8,696 bases of DNA, taken from positions 1 through 8,696 of the forward strand of contig JACMMB010000126.1 of NCBI GenBank assembly GCA_014379305.1, written 5' to 3'. Origin of the DNA: Akkermansiaceae bacterium (GTDB lineage Bacteria; Verrucomicrobiota; Verrucomicrobiia; Verrucomicrobiales; Akkermansiaceae). Made by a program: the position numbers and the translations under genes. The first letter of the stretch is position 1; the number at the start of each line of letters is the position of its first letter. The notes beneath the pieces were generated by a model. The model worked only from the letters and a program-made list of their open reading frames with translations, did not search any database and was not told the DNA's origin. This document shows positions 1 through 7,200 of the stretch, piece after piece.

Positions 1-486
1 GTCAACCGCCAGCTCTCCTCCGGCAATCTCGCCCTCTCCGGCGCCCTCCAGTCCGCCCTAGATGAGATTGCGAAAAAAGCCGCGACCAACCCCTACAAAG
101 GCATCACCTCGGTCATATCCCGCACCGCGATGGCCGCACCGCCCGGCGGTCCCGCCGAATACCAATTCCCTGCGGCCGCCGTCGGTGAAAGCACCTACGG
201 CCTTCCAGGCTGGACGCGCCAGGCGGATATCCTCCGCCCCCTCGCCCCCATCCTCAGCGTCCGCGACGACACGTTCACCATCCGCGCCTACGGAGACGCG
301 CGGGACAAAAAGAACAACATTCTCGCCACCGCCGTCTGCGAGGCCACCGTCCAGCGCACCCGCGATTACCTCGATCCGACCGACTCGGCGGATCTCGCCA
401 CCTATCCGACTTCCACCCAGAACCGCACCTTCGGCCGCCGTTTCCAGATCATCTCCTTTCGCTGGCTCGCCCCCGGAGAAATCTGA
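1..486 (+). CDS. Verru_Chthon cassette protein A-like, C-terminal part (5' end outside window)
   Basis: The reading frame is open from the first base and ends at TGA 484-486, so 161 C-terminal residues are visible; the internal ATG at 130 is not a start. The last 75 or so residues run through FTIRAYGDA, a short lysine-rich turn, ILATAVCEATVQRTRDYLDP, then RTFGRRFQIISFRWLAPGEI at the very end. From memory this is how the large Verru_Chthon cassette protein A (TIGR02600 type) of Verrucomicrobium and Chthoniobacter ends. In those genomes it is encoded with prepilin-like proteins B, C and D, so a cell-envelope role is likely, but no biochemical function is known to me. Codons are strongly GC-ending. 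The next gene starts 17 bases after the stop, which suggests co-transcription. The family call rests on recalled motif similarity only. Confidence 0.72.
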   Translation, partial: VNRQLSSGNLALSGALQSALDEIAKKAATNPYKGITSVISRTAMAAPPGGPAEYQFPAAAVGESTYGLPGWTRQADILRPLAPILSVRDDTFTIRAYGDARDKKNNILATAVCEATVQRTRDYLDPTDSADLATYPTSTQNRTFGRRFQIISFRWLAPGEI

Positions 487-503
487 CGGAGTTTTAAAGT
501 TCA

Positions 504-1202
504 ATGTTTCGCCCCATGCATTTCCTACTGATCCCATGTCTCTGGCTTCTGGCCTCTCTCGCGGCCACGGCCGCGCCGCGCACCTGTCGTGTGCTTTTCC
601 TCGGTGCGCCCGCCGATGCGCCACGCAGCCTCCAGATCTTCGATGGCACCTCCGCCCAGCACGTCGAGCTGCCCCGGATGAACTTTTCACCCGTCTATGA
701 ACTTTCCTCCGGGGACATCACCCTCCTGCTTCTGGAAAAAGTCCCGGAAAAGCCGGAGGACATCCCGGCGGATTCCCCAATAGCCTCCATCCGGGAGGGC
801 ATCACCGATTTCTACCTCCTTATCAGCACCGATCCCGGAAACAAAACACTCCCCGTTTCCATCCAGATTATCGACGCGAACTCTACCAACTTCCGCAAAG
901 GCCAGCTCCTGTGGTTCAACCTCACCCCCAACCGCGTCGGCGGGAAACTCGGTTCGGAAAAGCTCGCCTTGGAGCCGAACTCGAAAAAGATCACCGACGC
1001 CCCGGCGAAAGGCAGCGAGGACTACCCCGTGGACATCTATTACCAGTTCCCCGGCAAAGAGGACATCTGGCCGCTCTGCGAAACCAAGTGGCTTCACAAC
1101 CCCGCCGCCCGCATCGTCATGTTCGTCCTCCCGGAGGCCGGCAGTCGCGTCCCGCGCATCATGAGCTTCACCGATTTCCGTGAGGAAAAGGAGAAGCGTT
1201 AG
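504..1202 (+). CDS. Secreted protein of unknown function downstream of the cassette gene
   Basis: 232 residues. The N-terminus is a signal peptide: a short basic start, a hydrophobic core at about residues 7-21, and an Ala-rich cleavage region ATAA at 21-24, so the product is exported. GGAG at 488-491 lies 12 bases before the ATG at 504; a second in-frame Met (residue 5) could also start it. No membrane span follows the signal. Two segments look conserved in character: LLWFNLTPNRVGGKLG (135-150), which reads as a beta-rich core, and PLCETKWLHNPAARIVMFV (190-208), followed by a basic tail ending at residue 232. Cys28 and Cys192 could form a disulfide after export. I do not recognise a named family; I have a loose memory of similar unnamed secreted proteins beside Verru_Chthon cassettes. 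It shares the GC-rich codon use of the upstream gene and probably its transcript. Confidence 0.82.
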   Translation: MFRPMHFLLIPCLWLLASLAATAAPRTCRVLFLGAPADAPRSLQIFDGTSAQHVELPRMNFSPVYELSSGDITLLLLEKVPEKPEDIPADSPIASIREGITDFYLLISTDPGNKTLPVSIQIIDANSTNFRKGQLLWFNLTPNRVGGKLGSEKLALEPNSKKITDAPAKGSEDYPVDIYYQFPGKEDIWPLCETKWLHNPAARIVMFVLPEAGSRVPRIMSFTDFREEKEKR

Positions 1203-1251
1203 CGTCGCCTGTGACAAAATCCTTTCATTTGTTTTCATTTTTTCAACCCAT

Positions 1252-1268
1252 CTAAAAAGCCCTTTTAG
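1252..1268. terminator. Weak hairpin after the 232-residue gene
   Basis: CTAAAA at 1252-1257 pairs with TTTTAG at 1263-1268 around a short loop, about 50 bases beyond the stop at 1202. The stem is A/T-rich, short and lacks a clean U-tract, so it is at best a weak terminator candidate. Confidence 0.2.
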
Positions 1269-1355
1269 GAAGCATTGAGAACCCCCAGAAAAAACACCAT
1301 TCATTTTAAATACACGCGCGTCCCCGCCATCTAAGCGGCGCTTATCGTCTCCACC

Positions 1356-1460
1356 GTGGACACCACTCACTTTGACGAAGTGCCGCGCCTCATCGGCGCG
1401 CTCGCATCCTCCGTCGAGCTCAAGTCCGCCCTGCAGCAACATAGGATCGGTGGCAACTAA
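1356..1460 (+). pseudogene. Short orphan GC-rich reading frame, probable gene remnant
   Basis: A GTG at 1356 opens 34 codons to TAA 1458-1460, after an in-frame stop at 1332. The peptide begins VDTTHFDEVPRLIGALASS and continues to ELKSALQQHRIGGN. Third codon positions are mostly G or C, as in the genes at 1-1202, so this looks like a piece of a native coding sequence rather than random sequence. No ribosome-binding site is evident, and the frame after the stop makes no recognisable protein. I do not recognise the family. It may be the surviving end of a gene disrupted by the same events that left the transposase and LacI remnants to its right, or a real very small gene. Confidence 0.27.
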
Positions 1461-1600
1461 TGGAACACGATCAGAGTCGCCGGCGGCTCCGGTCGCCTCC
1501 GTCTTCACAAAACCGGAATTGCGAACCGTTTCAATTTCGCGCGGAAATGGGGTCAGGGTGGAATGGCACGTAATTAAGGTCGATTTAGTTGATTTTCACC

Positions 1601-1873
1601 TCGCCCCCTGCCATCGAACTCTTCCGCCACTGCTTCCTCCATGCCCTTCGCGCAGCCAAGTTCATCGGCCCGAAAAAGCTCGCAGACCTCCTCGCCTGGA
1701 AACATTCCGGCTTCCACATCCACGACAGCGGCGAAAAGCCCGTCCCCGCCCACGACAGCGACGGACGCAAGCGCCTCGCCGAATATCTCCTCCGCCATCC
1801 CTTCTCCCTTCAAAAAATCACCTGGAACGAAACGACCAAGACCGTCATCTACCGCTCCAAGCGCCACCACACT
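1601..1873 (+). pseudogene. IS91/IS801-family transposase remnant (internal fragment)
   Basis: Frame 2 of the + strand gives about 91 residues with the look of the central part of an IS91/IS801-type transposase (Y2_Tnp, PF04986). In order: ELFRHCFLHALRAAKFIGPK, then LADLLAWKHSGFHIH (the WKHSGF block typical of the family), a short acidic stretch, RKRLAEYLLRHPFSLQKI, and TKTVIYRSKRHHT. The family is a rolling-circle HUH transposase acting on DNA. Here the N-terminal zinc-binding region and the C-terminal catalytic part are both missing. At about 1873 the frame passes straight into sequence that reads as a LacI regulator on the opposite strand, so the right edge is a recombination junction. The TTG at 1589 that opens this frame is not a believable start. 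The fragment cannot be active. Confidence 0.72.
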
Positions 1874-2305
1874 TTGGTGAGAGAGGCTCCGAAAAACACT
1901 CCTGCTGTGGCTCGGGCGCGGAGAATTTCTGCCATGCGTCTCGCGCTCATGCCGGGAGCGTAAAGGCAATATTCCACAAGGGGGTAGCCCAGCTCTCGGG
2001 CACGCATTTGGGCACCATTTACCACGGCAGCTTCATGGTAAGACACTCGGTAGGCGCCCGATGTCTTGTGAAACGAAATGAATGCCAGGTCGGCTCGAAT
2101 ATCGTTTTTTCTCAACATGCGCTGCTGGGCCATTAGTGCGGAGACCAAGGGATTTGGCCGATAGCCCATCTCATTTGCGATCTTCCTCACCTTATTCCGT
2201 GTGACAAGGGACACTTCGGGAGAATTCCGCAAGGGCAAGTGCCACCGTGGTGAAATGGACGCATGCCATAATGGCGATCTGCCTGACTGTCGCTGGCTGG
2301 CTCAT
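1874..2305 (-). pseudogene. LacI-family transcriptional regulator, frameshifted and truncated
   Basis: Read on the - strand from ATG 2305-2303, the protein starts MSQPATVRQIAIMACVHFTT and continues VALAL, a LacI helix-turn-helix. At about 2230 the frame must shift by one base (an extra G, or two bases lost) to continue RNSPEVSLVTRNKVRKIANE and MGYRPNPLVSALMAQQR, the recognition-helix end and hinge. The start of the effector domain follows: DLAFISF, then ARELGYPLVEYCLYAPGMS and RRMAEILRARATAGVFF. After roughly 140 residues the similarity stops at the transposase remnant, so about 200 residues of sugar-binding domain expected for the family (usual length about 330-350) are gone. Within the helix-turn-helix, the 'GVH.TTVS' pattern I expect reads CVHFTTVA, a further sign of decay. 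It probably once repressed the divergent gene at 2411 and itself. A cat upstream of 2305 is not needed; the start choice rests on the family's usual N-terminus. Confidence 0.8.
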
Positions 2306-2307
2306 AC

Positions 2308-2317
2308 CTACGCGTAG
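2308..2317. promoter_or_regulatory. Candidate LacI-type operator, copy 1
   Basis: CTACGCGTAG is a perfect 10-bp palindrome with a central CG, as in many LacI-family operators. It lies between the divergent LacI remnant (3 bases from its ATG) and the secreted-protein gene at 2411. The same ten bases recur at 4066-4075 before the rhamnosidase gene. Assignment to LacI is inferred from position, symmetry and recurrence. Confidence 0.5.
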
Positions 2318-2318
2318 T

Positions 2319-2326
2319 AGTATAAA
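2319..2326. promoter_or_regulatory. Candidate divergent -10 region
   Basis: On the - strand TATACT (2324-2319) would be a good -10 for the LacI remnant, placing its transcription start on the operator. On the + strand TATAAA (2321-2326) could be the -10 of the gene at 2411, with the operator in the spacer. Neither has a good -35 match, so this is tentative. Confidence 0.3.
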
Positions 2327-2398
2327 TTGATTGCAGAGGAAACAAAAAACTCTTAATCTCCACAAGTCACAATCCGACCGCAATCATTTTTAACTTGC

Positions 2399-2405
2399 GG
2401 GAGGT
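2399..2405 (+). promoter_or_regulatory. Ribosome-binding site for the 345-residue protein
   Basis: GGGAGGT sits five bases before the ATG at 2411. It is the clearest Shine-Dalgarno sequence in the window and decides this start over the in-frame ATG at 2432, which has none. Confidence 0.7.
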
Positions 2406-2410
2406 ATTGA

Positions 2411-3448
2411 ATGAAAACCTACCCTCAACCCATGAAATTAAAAACACAGGCTCCTCAAACCTTTGCCTTCTTCCCCTTAGTTATTCTCTGCGCGACCTCA
2501 ACTCTACGGGCAGATGTGATCTATACCGATAATTTTGATGTTGCCGATACCGATTTGGACGGTTCCGACCAGACCGGGCGCCATACAGGTCTCATTGCTC
2601 AAGACGTGCTGATCAGGTCCGGCGGGATTCAAAGCCTCATTGTGGGCAACAAATTGAATTTCCGCACTACTGGAGAACACGGTAGTTTGCGGTTCCAACC
2701 GTCTTCGCTTCCAGCGGATACCCTCTATGACTTTGCCTCAGGTGCTTCGGGTGCCAAAATACTCGCAGAACAAAGGTTTCGGATCGAATTCGATTGGACC
2801 CCCCCCGATACATCCGGCGGACAATGGATATCGGTAAACATTGGGAATACGACATTTGATTCCTTGTTCCAAGTAGTCTCGGGTGATACCGACTATGGAA
2901 TCCTTTTCAAAAACAAAGGCGAAGTTGAGATTTTCGACAGTGGGGCACAGGTTTCCGGCCTTTACTCCTATACTGTCAATGAAACGCCAACGACGCGCCA
3001 CGCTGCGATCGATTTCCAGCTGAGTTCATTCGCGGATGGATCGAATGTCACAGCCAACGCCTATGTGGATGGCATATCCGTAGGCGCCCCGGTGGTTTTC
3101 CAACTCGCGGGCAACAACGGTGTGCTGAATATCCAGTTCGGTAACAATCAGCCAGGGGCAGCCGGAGGATTCATGTTCGACAACCTGCTAATCACTACCG
3201 ATCCCATGACATCGCCACTTTTAATCAAATCGGTATCTCGCGATGCGGTGATTGGCTTTACCATCAATTTTCAGGGTGCGCCCAATACCTCTTACAAAGT
3301 TACGAAATCAAATAATCTGCAGAATCCGTTCCAACCATTGACAATACCGCTGACGGTAATGACCAACTCCTTGGGCGAAGCTCAGGCGGTGGTTCCGCCG
3401 TCCGAGGCTTCCGAAGCTTCGGAATTCTACCGCATCGAAAGCCTGTAA
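2411..3448 (+). CDS. Secreted beta-sandwich (LamG-like) protein with Verrucomicrobia-type C-terminal tail
   Basis: 345 residues. The signal peptide has basic residues at 2, 9 and 11, a hydrophobic core at about 17-30 and probable cleavage at LRA-DVIYTD (33/35). The mature protein opens with VIYTDNFDVADTDLDG, a start common in secreted proteins with a concanavalin/LamG-type jelly roll. Beta-strand features follow: FRIEFDWTP (123-131), WISVNIG (139-145), YGILFKNKGEVEIFD (162-176), and NIQFGN … FMFDNLLIT (240-262), the typical last strand of such domains. From about 270 a separate tail runs to FYRIESL, matching in layout the end of the rhamnosidase at 4226. No catalytic motif is visible, so carbohydrate binding is possible but unproven. 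It is transcribed away from the broken LacI gene and probably belonged to its regulon. Confidence 0.85.
   Translation: MKTYPQPMKLKTQAPQTFAFFPLVILCATSTLRADVIYTDNFDVADTDLDGSDQTGRHTGLIAQDVLIRSGGIQSLIVGNKLNFRTTGEHGSLRFQPSSLPADTLYDFASGASGAKILAEQRFRIEFDWTPPDTSGGQWISVNIGNTTFDSLFQVVSGDTDYGILFKNKGEVEIFDSGAQVSGLYSYTVNETPTTRHAAIDFQLSSFADGSNVTANAYVDGISVGAPVVFQLAGNNGVLNIQFGNNQPGAAGGFMFDNLLITTDPMTSPLLIKSVSRDAVIGFTINFQGAPNTSYKVTKSNNLQNPFQPLTIPLTVMTNSLGEAQAVVPPSEASEASEFYRIESL
3409..3424. repeat. 16-bp perfect palindrome inside the 3' end of the gene
   Basis: TTCCGAAGCTTCGGAA equals its own reverse complement. It falls in the codons for the short EAS repeat (SEASEASEFY) 25 bases before the stop, so it may only reflect a duplicated Glu-Ala-Ser codon set. 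Confidence 0.6.
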
Positions 3449-3468
3449 GGCCTCTAGGCAGGCCTTAC
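3445..3468 (+). terminator. Strong hairpin overlapping the stop codon
   Basis: GTAAGGCCT (3445-3453) and AGGCCTTAC (3460-3468) are perfect 9-bp complements around a 6-base loop. The first arm includes the TAA stop of the 345-residue protein. No U-run follows, so it is a terminator or mRNA 3'-end stabiliser rather than a textbook intrinsic terminator. Confidence 0.5.
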
Positions 3469-3563
3469 GATACTTCGGAGAGATTGCGATCACGCATTTC
3501 AGTAGATCTACCTTGGTCAAACTCGACCGGGTAAATATTCATCGTTCTACATCTCGTGCCCAC
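3449..3563. other. Short intergenic stretch before the dead paralogue
   Basis: AT-leaning and without coding signal. It contains one further 10-bp palindrome, GTAGATCTAC at 3502-3511, whose sequence differs from the CTACGCGTAG pair. No ribosome-binding site precedes the ATG at 3564. Confidence 0.3.
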
Positions 3564-3848
3564 ATGTAAAAAATAAATATTCCATACGTTGCAGCCTTGC
3601 TGGCCAGCCTTGCATTGCCTGCATCCGCCGATACTATCTATAGCGACAATTTCAACACCTCGAAAGGTCCCACGCTGTGGCGTGTGGGAAAAGAAGATCA
3701 TTTGCGCGCTGAATTCATTGCAAATCCAGCCATCAACCCCCTTTTCCCTGTCCTCCGGTCCGGCCCAACGGCTGTTTCAGGAGCCTCCCTTCAAAAGCAA
3801 ATTCCTAGCAGTTTTTTTCAATTTGAGTCCGTGTGTGATTTTGGATAG
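3564..3848 (+). pseudogene. Dead paralogue of the secreted protein (stop at codon 2)
   Basis: ATG at 3564 is followed at once by TAA (3567-3569), after which the same frame reads KINIPYVAALLASLALPASA, then DTIYSDNFNTSKG. That is a complete signal peptide with cleavage at ASA, and a mature start close to ADVIYTDNF of the intact neighbour at 2411. AAA to TAA at codon 2 would restore a normal start (M-K-K-I-N-I). The frame stays open to TAG 3846-3848, but beyond about residue 40 the sequence loses any beta-sandwich character, so the rest of the gene seems to be lost. A TTG at 3597 could start translation but would remove the basic end of the signal peptide and has no ribosome-binding site. The alternative is that it is a genuine short gene with a TTG start; I think this less likely. 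Confidence 0.5.
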
Positions 3849-4000
3849 AGTGTTTTTTCATTTTTGGAAATCGTTGGTAACTCAGCATTTTTGCTAGTGA
3901 GAACTCATACGGGAGGAAATAATCTAATTTTTTCAAGCACCGAACAAAAAGATTCAACCGCAAAATCTGTGGACGGTTATCCCCTAAAAAAATGTTGATC

Positions 4001-4016
4001 GGGCGTTGTGATGCCC
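4001..4016. terminator. Small GC hairpin, possible terminator
   Basis: GGGCGT and ATGCCC pair (one G-T wobble) around a TGTG loop. A seven-A run at 3986-3992 would give a U-run after the stem on the - strand only after an 8-base gap. On the + strand the T-run is about 18 bases away. Weak in either direction. Confidence 0.2.
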
Positions 4017-4058
4017 TCATAGAACTTCAACGGGTTTTTTTTCATACTACAACCAATT

Positions 4059-4086
4059 TTGAGTCCTACGCGTAGGCATGTAAGAC
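4059..4086 (+). promoter_or_regulatory. Candidate repressible promoter of the rhamnosidase gene
   Basis: TTGAGT (4059-4064) and TAAGAC (4081-4086) are spaced by 16 bases and flank the palindromic operator, a position where a repressor would block polymerase directly. Matches to consensus are partial. TTGTTT (4145-4150) with TAAATT (4169-4174), 18 bases apart, is an alternative closer to the gene. Confidence 0.27.
4065..4076. promoter_or_regulatory. Candidate LacI-type operator, copy 2
   Basis: CCTACGCGTAGG is a perfect 12-bp palindrome containing the same CTACGCGTAG core as 2308-2317. It is also enclosed by GAGTC (4061-4065) and GACTC (4084-4088). It lies 150 bases before the rhamnosidase start. 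Confidence 0.5.
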
Positions 4087-4225
4087 TCAATATTCACTTG
4101 CAGCCCAATGTCACCCAACTTAGGTTTTTCCGCCCTGCGCAGGTTTGTTTTGGCTTACTGCTTGTCGCTAAATTTTCGCCAATCCAACGGATAATTTTAC
4201 CCATTTCCATAAGCCAGCTTCCTGA

Positions 4226-7200
4226 ATGATCATGTATCCCAAGACCCTAATCCTGCTCGCCGCACTGGCGAACGCCCATGCCGGAAGCATTTCCGTAAAC
4301 ACCCTGCCTGCAACCGGCACGGATGCGGCCAGCGGTATCAGCACCAGCAACAATTACCTCTGCGCACTGGATTTTGGCGACACCACCTCGGCGATTGCGG
4401 TCAATGGAGTTGCTTTCCAGCAGCTCTCACTTTCGGGAAAAGGGACAGGCGTGGACAACAAGCATCCCTTGTTCAGCGGCACGGACGCGACTCATGGCGG
4501 CACTTGGACGCTGGCTGCAAATTTTTCCGATAATGCGGCAGGACTGGCCGGAACCTCGAACTCTGGAGTGAATTCGCAGGCGGATGGTTCCATGCGCTCG
4601 CTGCTGGGCGATTTTACCTTCCTATCAGGACCGGGAGTCGCCGTCAACGACACGGCCACGCTCAACTTTGGCAGCCTGTTGCCGGGCACGAGTTATTCGC
4701 TGCGTTGCTATTACCGCCAATGGGACACAGGCGGTGCCTTTCCGCGCCGCCCGATCGAGTTTGTCTTCAACGGCGAGGGAACAAACGAGTCGTTTGCAGA
4801 AAACCCGGTCGATCTGGATGCCGGAGGAGCGCGTTTCATCCAATACAACTTCACCGCTGCCAGTCCCAGTGTGAGCATGCAGATGGTGGTCAGAACAACC
4901 AGCAATGGCCCGCACATTTACGCGGCCACGTTGCAACAAACCTCGCCATCGAATCCACAGGCACCCGTCATCAATACGCAGCCAGAAGGTTTCACTGCAA
5001 ACTTCGGGACCAGCCGCTTCTTGAGTGTGAGCGCGAGCGGATCGCCGGCCTTGTCATACCAGTGGTTCAAGAACACCATCGCCATCTCGGGTGCAACCCA
5101 TGCGGTGCTCAATTTCAATTACCTCAAACCCTCGGACAACGGCAATTACCACGTCACCGCGACCAATACCGAGGATTCAACGACCAGCAATGCTGTGAGC
5201 GTGCAGGTGGTGGAGACTCCGATAGCGCCCATCGATGCTGCTTTGCTTTCTGCCACCGCCACTGCGGATGCTTTGATGACGTCTGCCGATGCAAACCGCG
5301 CCACCACCAACTGGACCGCTCATTGGATCGGCCCCGCCACCAGTTCGATCAACCAGTGGCTCTGCTATCGGAAAACCTTTTCGCTCGCCGCAAAACCCAG
5401 CACCGCCATCGCACGCATCGCTGCGGATTCAAAATACTGGCTGTGGATCAATGGCCAGATCGCCGTGCGCGAAGGCGGCCTCAAGCGCGGCCCGAACACC
5501 ACCGACACATGGTATGATGAGATCGATTTGGCCCCGCTGCTCCATTCGGGCCAGAACACCATCGCCATCCAGCATTGGTATTTCGGCAAACAAGGCTTCA
5601 GCCATAACGGCAGCAGCACGGCGGGCATGATTTTTGAAATGAACGCCGAGGGCACCTTGATCCAGAGCGACACCACTTGGCGCATGATCACCCACCCGGC
5701 ATTCAGTTTGGCGACTGTTGTGGCGCAACCCAACTACCGACTGCCAGAATCCAGCCTGCGTTACGATGCCCAGCTCGATCCCGGCGCGTGGACGAATGCC
5801 GCGTTCGATGACAACACGTGGGGCACACCGACTGATCGCGGCGTGGTCGGCGGCGCACCACTTGGCAAACTCTGGCGGCGGCCGCTGCCGCTATGGAAAA
5901 ATTCTCCGCTGCTGGATTTTGCCAATACCACCCAGAGCGGAACTAACTGGGCTTGCCGCGTTCCAGTGAACATTCGTTTCACCCAATGGCTCGATGTGGA
6001 CGCCCCCGCCGGCCTGATCATCACCGTCAGGACAGACGCTAGCGAGGGACCACCACTTTCTCACGAATACGTCACTCGCGTCGGTCGGCAGTCATTTGAA
6101 TTCCCTGCTTGGCTCAATGGCCAGGAAGCACGGCTCAATATTCCCGCTGGCGTCACCGTGCATGGGCTCAAATACCGTCCGCACGAAAGTGACACCCAAG
6201 TGCTTGGCCGCTTCGGTTGCAACGATGCCTCGCTGATGACACTCTGGAATAAGGCGGTGAATACTTTGGGAGTGAACATGATGGACACATGGTCCGACTG
6301 CCCGGATCGAGAACGCGCCAACTGGATCGGTGATGCGGTGGTGGACCTCAGCCAGACGCCGTATGTCTTTGATTCACGCGCCGAATTGACCACGCGCAAA
6401 AGCATCCTCGATGTGATCCGCTGGCAGCGGGGCGATCACACGATGTATGCGCCCGTGCCTTCTTCTAATTGGGGTGGCGAACTACCGCCGCAAATTCTGG
6501 CGACCATGGGAAAATACGGCATCCTCCGATATTTCCAGAACACCGGCGATACCGAGTTTCTTCAGCAAGCCTATCCGGCGATGCGGAGTTATTTGCTCAA
6601 CGTCTGGCAAATGGACGCGCAGGGACTGGTCATCCATCGCTCTGGCGGCTGGGATTGGTCGGACTGGGGTGGCAATATTGATGTCCCTTTGCTAGATAAC
6701 ACCTGGTATCTCCTAGCCTGTGAAGCGACGGCGCAAATCGCTCCACTCGCAGGTGGAACGGAGGCAGATGTCTCCGCGCTCACCAGCCGCGCACAAGGCA
6801 TCCGCAGTCGCTTCAACACTGCCTTCTGGAACGGCACGGCTTATCGGTCTTCCGGTTACTCCGGCGCGACCGATGACCGCGGCAACGCGATGGCCGTGCT
6901 CGCCGGATTGGCCGATGCAAGCAAGACCGCCGCCCTGCGCACCGTGCTCACCACTCAGCAAAACGCTAGCCCATACATGGAAAAATATGTGCTCGAAGCG
7001 CTCTTCGCACTGGGTTTTCCCGACGACGCGCTGAACCGGATGCGCTCGCGCTACAGCGAGATGATCAGTAGCAGCTCGACCACGCTCTGGGAACTCTTTC
7101 CCACCGGCGGCACTTCTAACCACGCCTGGAGTGGCGGCCCGCTCACTTTGCTCGCGGAAAATGTGATCGGCGTCACACCCACCTCACCCGGTTTCGCGAA

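Larger units (their letters stand above)
1203..1600. other. Gene-poor stretch between the secreted protein and the transposase remnant
   Basis: 1203-1330 is AT-rich with no coding signal beyond the weak hairpin. 1331-1460 holds the orphan frame. 1461-1600 is mixed in composition and has no convincing frame. Around 1547-1578 there is a GGGGTCAGGGTGGAATGG block ending in TAATTAAGG. It resembles, from memory, short repeats scattered with REP-associated transposases, but there is only one copy in view. Confidence 0.4.
3849..4225. promoter_or_regulatory. Long AT-rich upstream region of the rhamnosidase gene
   Basis: 377 bases with no credible coding frame. It holds the hairpin at 4001-4016, an eight-T run at 4035-4042, operator copy 2 and candidate promoters. 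A GGGAGG at about 3911-3916 is followed by no usable start codon. Confidence 0.5.

Noticed and set aside
62..700. + strand frame of 212 codons and its - strand counterpart at 58-690
   Set aside because: Both are Pro/Arg/Ser- or Gly-rich shadows of the cassette gene end and the following gene.
687..1508. Long - strand frame of 273 codons opposite the 232-residue gene
   Set aside because: It is antisense to a gene with a signal peptide and coherent G/C-ending codon use; its translation is Gly/Asp/Val/Arg-rich in the manner of a shadow frame.
1372..2136. + strand frame of 254 codons across the decayed zone
   Set aside because: It crosses the transposase remnant out of frame and runs antisense through lacI; no domain-like segment is visible.
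3502..3511. GTAGATCTAC as a third copy of the operator
   Set aside because: It is palindromic and in the same region, but its half-site GTAGA differs from CTACG, so I do not count it with the pair.
4705..5517. 270-codon + strand frame inside the rhamnosidase gene
   Set aside because: Out-of-frame shadow; Cys/His/Arg-rich composition with no start signal.
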